Shown here one piece after another: positions 1 to 5,836 of a stretch of 14,934 bases of DNA. This stretch comes from Prevotellaceae bacterium (GTDB lineage: Bacteria > Bacteroidota > Bacteroidia > Bacteroidales > Bacteroidaceae). The notes beneath the pieces are model-generated. The model searched no databases. It saw only the letters and a list, made by a program, of their open reading frames with translations, and was not told where the DNA came from. Position 1 is the first letter of the stretch, and every line of letters starts with the position of its first letter. The translations under genes were made by a program, and so were the position numbers. The stretch is taken from the NCBI GenBank assembly GCA_030536165.1, contig JAUNQM010000024.1, positions 1 through 14,934 of the forward strand, written 5' to 3'.

Positions 1-103
1 GAATAAGAAAGAAACCTGGAAATTCATCATCAATTTTATAGCATCAATACTGACAGCTGCTGCCGCAGCCCTTGGAACGACAAGTTGCATAAATATGATT
101 TAG
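1..103 (+). CDS. Smalltalk protein (lacks first two bases of the start codon)
   Basis: Base 1 reads as the final G of an ATG whose first two bases precede the window. The 33 following residues begin NKKETWKFIINF and end LGTTSCINMI. This is the pattern of the Bacteroidales 'smalltalk' mini-proteins: a KKETWK start, one hydrophobic segment (about residues 9-28 here) and a TSC near the end. The family has no established biochemical function that I know of. Its members often lie near HU-like DNA-binding and N-acetylmuramoyl-L-alanine amidase genes, which could be just upstream but cannot be seen. The Cys near the C-terminus follows a hydrophobic stretch, but it is too close to the end for a normal lipoprotein. 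Recognition rests on sequence pattern only. Confidence 0.8.
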   Translation, partial: NKKETWKFIINFIASILTAAAAALGTTSCINMI

Positions 104-113
104 TTGAGATTGA

Positions 114-160
114 ACTATAGCAACTATAAAAGACTATAGCGACTATATTCCTATACGACT
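114..160. repeat. Degenerate ACTATAGC/GACTATA direct repeats
   Basis: ACTATAGCAACTATA at 114-128 recurs as ACTATAGCGACTATA at 133-147, 14 of 15 bases identical and offset by 19 bp. A decayed third copy, CTATACGACTA, begins at 151. The array fills the space between the smalltalk stop codon and the 3' end of rnpB. No function is evident. Confidence 0.6.
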
Positions 161-168
161 AAAAAAAG
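161..168 (-). terminator. T-run terminating rnpB
   Basis: Read on the minus strand, the last strand of the rnpB P1 helix (177-169) is followed by one C and then seven T (167-161). A strong helix plus T-run makes a simple intrinsic terminator using the RNA's own closing stem. The helix is shared with the mature RNA, so the mature end probably lies within or just before this tract. Confidence 0.55.
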
Positions 169-539
169 CAGTGTCTCTATAAGCCGGGTTCTGTACCACA
201 GGGCTGGAGATAAAAATGTGGCGTCTGTCATTTATCTGAGTGTAATGTCACCATTATACTTCTATGTAGCATTCTACCCTCTACCGTAAGCAATAGCCTG
301 TCGGACGGGTAGCCCTCAGACGGTAGTTTACATGAACTTGCAGCCTCCAGCGGACACAGCCCGATGATCACCCATCGGCTGGTGAGCTCTTACCTCACCT
401 TCTCACCCTTACCTGTTACGGCGGTTGTTTTCTTCTGTCCTAACCAGCTGTCACCAACTGCTTCCAATTAAGAAGTGGAGCACCCTACGCTGCCCGGACT
501 TTCCTCTTGCAAAAGTGCAAGCGACAGACCGAGACACTG
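169..539 (-). ncRNA. rnpB: RNase P RNA, bacterial type A
   Basis: This is the catalytic RNA of ribonuclease P, which removes the 5' leaders of precursor tRNAs with the protein RnpA. On the minus strand the near-universal 5' element GAGGAAAGTCCGGGC lies at 506-492, and the 3' element ACAGAACCCGGCTTAT at 194-179; together they form the P4 core. The conserved GTAAGAGCTCACC region lies in between, at about 400-380. The ends are set by a perfect 9-bp P1 helix, CAGTGTCTC at 539-531 pairing with GAGACACTG at 177-169. The length of about 370 nt is normal. The gene diverges from mazG, and exact ends may differ by a few bases. Confidence 0.96.
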
Positions 540-557
540 TTTTTTTCTATTTCGCTG

Positions 558-565
558 CAAAGTTA
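558..565 (-). promoter_or_regulatory. -7 element for rnpB
   Basis: The minus strand reads TAACTTTG from 565 to 558, a full match to the Bacteroidetes -7 consensus TAnnTTTG, 18 bp before the P1 helix. No clear -33 TTG was found at the usual distance. It lies only 13 bp from the opposing mazG -7 element. Confidence 0.6.
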
Positions 566-578
566 AACATTTTTTTGT

Positions 579-586
579 TACCTTTG
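579..586 (+). promoter_or_regulatory. -7 element for mazG-rnz
   Basis: TACCTTTG matches TAnnTTTG fully. Transcription would start near 592, leaving a leader of about 23 nt before the mazG ATG at 615. No good -33 element is visible. This supports 615 as the true start. Confidence 0.6.
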
Positions 587-614
587 CACTTGAATACAGA
601 AAAATTTATAATAA

Positions 615-1421
615 ATGCATACAAGAGAAGAAAAAGTTGAAGCTTTCGGGAGATTGCTCGACATTATCGACACGTTGAGAGTACAGTGTCCTTGGGACAA
701 GAAACAAACAAATGAATCGTTGCGTCCTAACACCATTGAAGAGGTGTATGAACTTTGCGATGCCATTCTGAAAGATGACACAAAGGATATTTGCAAGGAA
801 CTCGGCGACGTGATTATGCACACAGTGTTCTACTCCAGGATGGGTGAAGAGAAAGGACTGTTCGACATGGCCGACGTGTGCAATCAGGAATGTGAGAAAC
901 TGATATTCCGTCATCCGCATATCTATGGCGACGTGAAGGCTGACACTCAAGAGAAGGTGCTGCAAAATTGGGAGCAACTGAAACTAAAGGAGAAGGACGG
1001 AAACAAGAGCGTGCTTTCAGGTGTGCCAGCATCGTTGCCTTCATTGATTAAAGCCTACCGCATCCAGGACAAAGCGCGAAACGTGGGTTTCGACTGGGAG
1101 AAGAAAGAAGATGTGTGGGCAAAGGTCAAAGAAGAGATTGGCGAATTTGAAGCAGAGCTGAAGAATATGGATACTGCTGCGAATCCTTCAGGCAAGGAGA
1201 AGGCTGAAGGAGAACTCGGCGATCTCATATTCAGTCTTGTAAACATGGCACGACTTTACAAACTTAATCCTGACACAGCGCTTGAGCACACGAACCAAAA
1301 GTTCATCCAACGCTTCAACTATGTGGAGGAACATTCTATCAAGGCTGGACGGCCACTGAAGGACATGAGTCTTGAAGAAATGGATAAGCTTTGGAACGAA
1401 GCCAAGTCATTAGGAAAGTAA
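615..1421 (+). CDS. mazG: Nucleoside triphosphate pyrophosphohydrolase MazG
   Basis: MazG hydrolyses NTPs and dNTPs to the monophosphate and pyrophosphate in the cytoplasm, and is linked to nucleotide-pool cleaning and (p)ppGpp homeostasis. The 268-residue protein has the usual two tandem MazG domains. In the first, CPWD (25-28) is followed by the metal-binding EEVYE (42-46) and KELGD (61-65). In the second, EEIGEFEAEL and EGELGD repeat the EExxE and ExxD pattern in the C-terminal half. Length and layout match the E. coli-type protein. The start at 615 is favoured because a -7 element ends 28 bp upstream. It is the first gene of an operon with rnz, which begins 4 bp after its stop. Confidence 0.95.
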   Translation: MHTREEKVEAFGRLLDIIDTLRVQCPWDKKQTNESLRPNTIEEVYELCDAILKDDTKDICKELGDVIMHTVFYSRMGEEKGLFDMADVCNQECEKLIFRHPHIYGDVKADTQEKVLQNWEQLKLKEKDGNKSVLSGVPASLPSLIKAYRIQDKARNVGFDWEKKEDVWAKVKEEIGEFEAELKNMDTAANPSGKEKAEGELGDLIFSLVNMARLYKLNPDTALEHTNQKFIQRFNYVEEHSIKAGRPLKDMSLEEMDKLWNEAKSLGK

Positions 1422-1425
1422 AGAT

Positions 1426-2340
1426 ATGGAAAAGTTTGAAGTCACCATATTAGGTTGTGGAAGTGCAAAGCCAACCACAAGGCATTTCCCTTCGTCGCAG
1501 GTTGTCAATGTCAGGGACAAGTTGTTTCTCGTTGACTGTGGCGAAGGATGCCAGATGCAGCTTTGCAGGAACCATTTATCCTACAACAAGATTAACTGCA
1601 TATTCATCTCGCACCTCCACGGCGACCATGTGCTCGGACTTGTAGGGCTCATATCTACTATGGGGCTCAACGACAGAATCTCTGACTTGCATGTTTATGC
1701 ACCAAGAGATTTTGAGAAACCTTTCAAGTCGATGCTTGAGTTCTTCTGCGTGCAGCTTGACTTCAGGGTTGTATTTCATCCAATAGACACCACAAAGACC
1801 GACGTCATCTTTGAGGATAGAAGTGTTGAAGTATCAACCATACCGTTGCTACATCGCGTGCCTTGCTGCGGTTTCATGTTCCGTGAAAAGCCAACTTCGC
1901 CACACATCATTCGTGAGATGGTCGATTTCTTCAATATTCCGTTCTCACAGATAAACAACATAAAGGATGGCATGGACTGGGTTACGGAAGACGGCAAGGT
2001 AATACCTTACACGAAACTCACACGTCCAGCCGACAAGCCTCGTGCTTACGCTTATTGCTCCGACACGCAATACATGCCGGAATTGCATAAGATGATTTCA
2101 GGCGTTGACCTGCTCTACCACGAAGCGACATACGGTGACGACAAGGCTACGATGGCAACAGTCTATAATCATTCTACGGCACGTGAAGCCGGGAAGGTGG
2201 CTGCTCAGGCAGGAGTAAAGAAGTTAGTTATCGGTCATTTCTCAGCAAGGTATATTGATGAGACGGTTTTGCTCAACGAAGCAAAAGAGGAGTTCCCGCA
2301 AACTTATCTTGCCAACGAAGGCGAGACATTCAAGGTTTAA
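1426..2340 (+). CDS. rnz: Ribonuclease Z (tRNA 3'-processing endonuclease)
   Basis: RNase Z is a zinc metallo-beta-lactamase-fold nuclease that cuts precursor tRNAs after the discriminator base. In 304 residues (short, dimeric form) the sequence shows the N-terminal LGCGSAKP strand, the metal-binding HLHGDH (63-68), a further histidine in HRVPCCGF, the aspartate of YCSDTQY, then YHEATY, HSTAREAG and GHFSARY, in the normal family order. The AGGAAAG purine stretch at the end of mazG may aid initiation. Translation is probably coupled to mazG through the 4-bp gap. A strong terminator follows within about 60 bp. The short loop before HSTA (DDKATMATVYN) is normal for bacterial enzymes. Confidence 0.95.
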   Translation: MEKFEVTILGCGSAKPTTRHFPSSQVVNVRDKLFLVDCGEGCQMQLCRNHLSYNKINCIFISHLHGDHVLGLVGLISTMGLNDRISDLHVYAPRDFEKPFKSMLEFFCVQLDFRVVFHPIDTTKTDVIFEDRSVEVSTIPLLHRVPCCGFMFREKPTSPHIIREMVDFFNIPFSQINNIKDGMDWVTEDGKVIPYTKLTRPADKPRAYAYCSDTQYMPELHKMISGVDLLYHEATYGDDKATMATVYNHSTAREAGKVAAQAGVKKLVIGHFSARYIDETVLLNEAKEEFPQTYLANEGETFKV

Positions 2341-2364
2341 CTTTAATATGCATTACTTGATATC

Positions 2365-2407
2365 AAAAAAAACGCAAGGTTCATTTTGAATCTTGCGGTT
2401 TTTTTTT
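2365..2407. terminator. Bidirectional intrinsic terminator
   Basis: A 10-bp stem (2373-2382 with 2388-2397, one G-T pair) encloses the loop ATTTT. It is flanked by eight A (2365-2372) on the left and nine T (2399-2407) on the right. It can therefore stop both rnz on the plus strand and the Spy-like operon on the minus strand. The right T-run overlaps the stop codon of the minus-strand gene. Confidence 0.9.
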
Positions 2408-2870
2408 ATTTTTTTGTCTGGTTCTTAAAATCGTGCTTATGCCTTGCCCTTGCCATGTTGCGGAGCATCTGAGTGCGGAAGCCATCTTCAGCTCTTATTA
2501 CCCAGAACACTTTTTTTGCCGGAAGCACTTTTAAGAATTTCTGATGATATACGCGCTGGAGATTTTTCTGTGCTACATCAATCTTGTCATATTGATTTAT
2601 TGCTTCACGATATTCTTCATCAGTCTGTGGTCTGTGCTTGATTTTTCGTTGTGACGTGAACAGCGAGCGTTCTTTGTCTTTCATCTCGTCGAAAAGTGGG
2701 AAAAACGCAGTCTGTTCTTCTTCTGTAAGTTGTGCTTTTGCTGCTATAAACTTATGCATATCAGCCTTGAACTGATTGGGATCGAACTTCCCCATCTGTC
2801 CTCCCTGAGGCTGAGCCACTGCGACTGCGGTAAACAGCATCAACGCAAATAATGTGATAACTTTCTTCAT
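2406..2870 (-). CDS. Secreted Spy/CpxP-like protein
   Basis: The 154-residue protein starts with a signal peptide (KK, a hydrophobic core, then AVAVAQ; cleavage probably near residue 19-20). The rest is helical and highly charged. It has an LTEEE segment (48-52), a long basic/acidic helix, and a second LPAKKVFWVIR segment (116-126). This resembles the small periplasmic sensor/chaperone proteins related to Spy and CpxP that often follow ECF sigma genes in Bacteroidetes. Its start lies 3 bp after the stop of the anti-sigma-like gene, so the two are surely co-transcribed. An envelope-stress role is inferred from position and fold pattern. The stop codon falls inside the T-run of the shared terminator. 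Confidence 0.7.
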   Translation of the reverse strand: MKKVITLFALMLFTAVAVAQPQGGQMGKFDPNQFKADMHKFIAAKAQLTEEEQTAFFPLFDEMKDKERSLFTSQRKIKHRPQTDEEYREAINQYDKIDVAQKNLQRVYHQKFLKVLPAKKVFWVIRAEDGFRTQMLRNMARARHKHDFKNQTKK

Positions 2871-2873
2871 CGT

Positions 2874-3203
2874 TTACTCCTCCATCATACATGCATACAG
2901 ATCGCCATTGTCAATCATTGCATAGTCCATTGCTTCATTCATATACTGGTCGGAAACCTCTTCTACTTGTGCCACAGATGCCTGTTCCTCAACCTTTTGG
3001 CTGAAGATAAGCGAGAGTGCAAACACAGCTACGCAGACGCATGCAGCCGCTGCAAGAAGCGGACGCAGCCATACCATTCTTGCCTTTTTCGGTGTGGCAG
3101 CAATCTTTTCCATCATCTGCTGCTGGAAGTCTTCGAAGTATCCTTCCGGCACTCGGAAGGGGTTCTCCTTACTGCAAAGTTTTTCTAATTCCTGCTCTGT
3201 CAT
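2874..3203 (-). CDS. One-pass anti-sigma-factor-like membrane protein
   Basis: This 109-residue protein has a cytoplasmic N-terminal part containing NPFRVPEGYFEDF (14-26), one membrane segment at about 47-68, and an acidic, Met-rich outer tail of about 40 residues. The NPFxVPEGYFE motif is common in small Bacteroidetes proteins encoded directly after ECF sigma factors, where they are taken to be anti-sigma factors. The gene starts 46 bp after the sigma stop and ends 3 bp before the Spy-like gene. No zinc-binding HxxxCxxC anti-sigma motif is present, so it differs from the classical ZAS type. The anti-sigma role is inferred from topology and gene order. Confidence 0.65.
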   Translation of the reverse strand: MTEQELEKLCSKENPFRVPEGYFEDFQQQMMEKIAATPKKARMVWLRPLLAAAACVCVAVFALSLIFSQKVEEQASVAQVEEVSDQYMNEAMDYAMIDNGDLYACMMEE

Positions 3204-3249
3204 ATTTCTTTTTTATCTGTTTTCTTTGACGTTAAGTGACACAAAAGGT

Positions 3250-3750
3250 TTAATCCTCTTTTGTAAAAAACTTGGTTATTTTCTGCACTGCGAGGTGATA
3301 TGAAGCCTTCAACGCTCCCTCCGACGTGCCAAGTATCTCGCTCATGTCGGAATATTTCATATCGCTGAAGTATTTCATATTGAACACGTTTCGTTGTGTC
3401 GGTGGCAGTGTGGCTATTGCTGCCTGCAGTTTTGCCTGTGCTTCATCGCCGTCGAAGTATTTGTCAGCACTTATGTGGTTGGCAAGTGCGTTGACCTCAT
3501 CGATGCTTGTCGCCAAGAGTGTACGCTTCTGCTTGCGCAGGAAGTCGAGGGTCTCGTTGACGGCAATTCGGTAAAGCCAAGTTGAAATCTTTGAATCGTT
3601 TCTGAAGTTGTCGGCATTGGTCCACGCCTTCATAAACGTGTTCTGCAAAAGGTCGTTTGCATCGTCATGGCTGTTCACCATGCGGCGTATCTGCCAATAC
3701 AGCGGTTCGCTGTATTGTTTCATGATTTCTGCAAACTCCTTTTCAGTCAT
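3250..3750 (-). CDS. ECF-family RNA polymerase sigma factor
   Basis: An extracytoplasmic-function sigma factor of 166 residues, a normal length for the group. Region 2 covers about 10-75, including DDANDLLQNTFMKAW (29-43) for core binding and -10 recognition, then STWLYRIAVNETLDFLRK. A loop of about 35 residues follows. Region 4 (about 107-162) has LPPTQRNVFNMKYF and the helix-turn-helix YSDMSEILGTSEGALKAS (133-150). It heads an operon with the anti-sigma-like and Spy-like genes. The operon promoter upstream is of the housekeeping Bacteroidetes type, so expression need not depend on autoregulation. The target regulon cannot be told from this window. Confidence 0.93.
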   Translation of the reverse strand: MTEKEFAEIMKQYSEPLYWQIRRMVNSHDDANDLLQNTFMKAWTNADNFRNDSKISTWLYRIAVNETLDFLRKQKRTLLATSIDEVNALANHISADKYFDGDEAQAKLQAAIATLPPTQRNVFNMKYFSDMKYSDMSEILGTSEGALKASYHLAVQKITKFFTKED

Positions 3751-3791
3751 ATTATTAAAAAAAATAACACAAAGGACGAACCAGTGTGTTA

Positions 3792-3821
3792 CAAATGTAA
3801 TTTTATATTTTTATGTGCAAA
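3792..3821 (-). promoter_or_regulatory. Promoter of the ECF sigma operon
   Basis: On the minus strand TTTG (3821-3818) is followed after 18 bp by TACATTTG (3799-3792), matching both elements of the Bacteroidetes housekeeping promoter. Transcription would begin about 35 nt before the sigma start codon at 3750. Confidence 0.7.
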
Positions 3822-3860
3822 ATTACGGCTATGGGTATGGTCTATGCCCCAAAACCGTTT

Positions 3861-4172
3861 TTATTTAATAGAAATCTTACGTACAACTTTTCCCACCTTA
3901 AGTATGTAGCATCCCTTTTGCAGGTTGCCGAGGTCAATAGTTTTGTCGTTGCTATCAATCTTCACCTTTTCAATGTGGAGTCCGGTTATCTTGTAGATTT
4001 CAAGTGTGCATCCCTGTGCACCAGTGATTTTCACCTTCGACTGGTTGACTTCGATATTGACTGCAGCCACTTCATTCTCAATGCTTTCGCCTGGGTCGGA
4101 AGCATAGCTTGCAGTTACCGCACCGAATGTGAGGCAAAGGCAAAGAATGAGTTTTGATGTAGTCTTAATCAT
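3861..4172 (-). CDS. Small exported protein consisting mainly of a T9SS-tail-like domain
   Basis: A 103-residue protein with a signal peptide (hydrophobic core about 7-22, cleavage likely near ASYA, residue 25). The rest reads like a type IX secretion C-terminal sorting domain: KITGAQGCTLEIYKITGL (48-65), a short turn, IDLGNLQKGCYILKV (79-93) and a basic KVVRKISIK end. In type A tails the same pattern (VYDLTGR, DLSGLPKGVYIVKV, KKIVIK) follows a large cargo domain. Here only about 20 acidic residues separate signal and tail. It might be a minimal secreted peptide, a remnant of a larger gene, or a relative of the small DUF3244-type beta-sandwich proteins. It has its own strong promoter. Confidence 0.6.
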   Translation of the reverse strand: MIKTTSKLILCLCLTFGAVTASYASDPGESIENEVAAVNIEVNQSKVKITGAQGCTLEIYKITGLHIEKVKIDSNDKTIDLGNLQKGCYILKVGKVVRKISIK

Positions 4173-4194
4173 GCGCTATTACACTTTTACGCTG

Positions 4195-4226
4195 CAAAGA
4201 TATGAATAATAGTTGAAACTTCCAAA
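4195..4226 (-). promoter_or_regulatory. Promoter of the small tail-like protein gene
   Basis: The minus strand carries TTTG at 4226-4223, a 20-bp spacer and TATCTTTG at 4202-4195, a full match to the Bacteroidetes promoter. The predicted start is about 4188, giving a leader of about 16 nt. Confidence 0.75.
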
Positions 4227-4258
4227 TATTTTTCAAAAAAAATTTTACAGCTATCAAT

Positions 4259-4369
4259 TATTTCAGGCCTTCACACCTTAGGTGTTACAAGCGAAACACC
4301 TGAGGTGTGAGGGGTGGTGACACCTGAGGTGTGACGCGTCGAACACCTAAGGTGTGGAGGGCTGGATTA
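4259..4369. repeat. Four 13-bp palindromes in one nested dyad
   Basis: ACACCTNAGGTGT occurs at 4273-4285, 4296-4308, 4320-4332 and 4343-4355, with centre bases T, G, G and A. Centres are 23, 24 and 23 bp apart. The outer two copies are exact reverse complements of each other. The whole block is symmetric about 4314, and the symmetry runs past the outer copies: 4259-4272 against 4356-4369 gives about ten Watson-Crick and two wobble pairs in 14 positions. In RNA from either strand this could fold into one long interrupted hairpin or four small ones. It lies between the GH105 stop and the promoter of the small tail-like gene, so it could be an operator, a terminator or transcript stabiliser, or a mobile repeat. 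Confidence 0.85.
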
Positions 4370-4402
4370 TGGGATGAATTCTGTCACAAATTGTAATATG
4401 TG

Positions 4403-4413
4403 CCACGAAGTGG
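4403..4413. repeat. Short CCAC-GAA-GTGG hairpin
   Basis: A 4-bp stem with a three-base loop, 19 bp downstream of the GH105 stop codon when read on the minus strand. No T-run follows, so it is weak as a terminator on its own. Confidence 0.3.
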
Positions 4414-4431
4414 ATTTATGATATGGATGGG

Positions 4432-5766
4432 CTACTTCTCAACTTGAAAGAGTGGTCCGAACTTGGTCATATCTTCGCAATAGAACTGTATTGCACTATC
4501 GTTCAGACGTGGGTGCGTTGTGTTTAGGAGTCTGATGACCTCTGCGCCTGCCATAAGTACGGGTCCATAGCCGTGGGCTGCGTATGGACTGACTGGGCGG
4601 TAGTAATAGAATGCCGGATCAAAGCCCATGCCTGTGCCTACGCATGTGCCAAGCACTTGCCCTTGCTGGTTTATCTTTGAGCATACGGCATTCCATCCAA
4701 GTATTACGGCTGGACCGTATGACAATGGATTCAGCCACCCTTCGTTGATGCCATGTGCCATGCAATAAACGTAGATTGCAGTGGCTGAAGTCTCAAGATA
4801 TGAGTCGTTTCGGTCTAAAAGTTGATGCCAGAAGCCTTCGCTTCCCTGGAGCGATGCCAGCCCTGCCGCATGTTTTTTGTAGAGGGTCATTATGCCTTCA
4901 CGCCCTGGATGGTCTTTTGGCAGTGCATCGAGCACTTCAGTCATGGTGAGGAATGCCCATCCGTTTGCCCTACCCCAGAAGAATGATGGGTGATAGTCGG
5001 CAGCTTCAATCCATCCGTGACGGAAGAGATTTTTGTCCTCGACCCACATTCGCTGCTTGAAGAGCATTATCTGACGGACAGCCTCGTCGTAGTATGCGGT
5101 ATTGTCGTTGAGACGACCGTACCATGCAATCGGTGGTATGCCCATGAACATGTCGTCGAGCCATACGGAGTTGTACTGCGGACGCTTTCGGGCGAAGATA
5201 CCGTCGGCGAGTCGATATTCCTTGTTGAGAATGAAGTCCATGTAGTTTTCAATCAACGGCGTGAGATGCTTTGACTTGTCGCGCATCTGCATCTTTATCA
5301 TCGATGTGCATACTGCTCCTGCGTCGTCAAGGGCGCGTGGGTTTATCATCTGGCGCATCTGTCCGTCGGTCAGTTTTCCTGCGTCCATCAGTTTTCGGAA
5401 GTGTGGCACCTGCGATGCGAGGAAAGACTGTCGTGCAGAGACATACTCGCTGTATTTCTTGTCACCGGTAATCTCTGCCACCTTCAGCATGGCAGAGTAG
5501 GTCACGCCCCACTCGTATGATGTCAGTCGGAAGGTGCCGGTCTGCAATGAGTTTTCGTCTTTCAGTGCGTATGGCGTAGATTTATCCACATAGGAGAACA
5601 CGCGGTCGAGTGTTTCCTTCACGTTTTCTGTTGTAGGCACTTGATATGCAATCTTGTAGTCGGGTTTTAGCAGATGCAACGGAGTGTTTGCGTCGGTCTG
5701 CTGTGCGAAGCTGATACATGGAAGGCTCGCCAATGCCAATGATAAGAAAAGGCTGGAGGTATTCAT
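4432..5766 (-). CDS. GH105 unsaturated rhamnogalacturonyl/glucuronyl hydrolase
   Basis: GH105 enzymes remove the delta-4,5-unsaturated uronic acid left at the non-reducing end of pectin oligomers by lyases. The 444-residue protein has a signal peptide (cleavage near SFA, residue 21) and then an (alpha/alpha)6 barrel. Family motifs are WGVTYSAML (86-94), WLDDMFMGIPPIAWYG (202-217) with the likely catalytic Asp at 204/205, FFWGRANGWAFL (262-273), GFWHQLLD (311-318), ETSATAIYVY (325-334) and HGYGPVLMAGAEV (398-410). The gene follows the PL22-like gene by 70 bp on the same strand with no clear promoter between them, so an operon is likely. Export suggests periplasmic action. Whether the substrate carries rhamnose or another sugar cannot be told. 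Confidence 0.9.
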   Translation of the reverse strand: MNTSSLFLSLALASLPCISFAQQTDANTPLHLLKPDYKIAYQVPTTENVKETLDRVFSYVDKSTPYALKDENSLQTGTFRLTSYEWGVTYSAMLKVAEITGDKKYSEYVSARQSFLASQVPHFRKLMDAGKLTDGQMRQMINPRALDDAGAVCTSMIKMQMRDKSKHLTPLIENYMDFILNKEYRLADGIFARKRPQYNSVWLDDMFMGIPPIAWYGRLNDNTAYYDEAVRQIMLFKQRMWVEDKNLFRHGWIEAADYHPSFFWGRANGWAFLTMTEVLDALPKDHPGREGIMTLYKKHAAGLASLQGSEGFWHQLLDRNDSYLETSATAIYVYCMAHGINEGWLNPLSYGPAVILGWNAVCSKINQQGQVLGTCVGTGMGFDPAFYYYRPVSPYAAHGYGPVLMAGAEVIRLLNTTHPRLNDSAIQFYCEDMTKFGPLFQVEK

Positions 5767-5836
5767 TGTAAAGGATTGGTTTGTTTAGTAAATATTTATA
5801 GGAGTAAAGGAACACACGGGGTACGCAAAGTGAACA

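Noticed and set aside
425..678. Plus-strand reading frames opposite rnpB
   Set aside because: They lie over the conserved 5' part of the RNase P RNA, run past the rnpB/mazG promoters, and show no protein-like pattern.
3813..4157. 114-residue plus-strand reading frame
   Set aside because: It is antisense to the exported tail-like protein, which has a signal peptide, family pattern and promoter; the plus frame has none.
4273..4355. CRISPR array
   Set aside because: The repeats are 13-bp palindromes with 10-11 bp between them, far shorter than CRISPR repeats and spacers, and no cas genes are present.
5767..5836. Separate promoter for GH105
   Set aside because: The minus strand has TCACTTTG but not the TA of the -7 element, so I treat GH105 as co-transcribed with the PL22-like gene.
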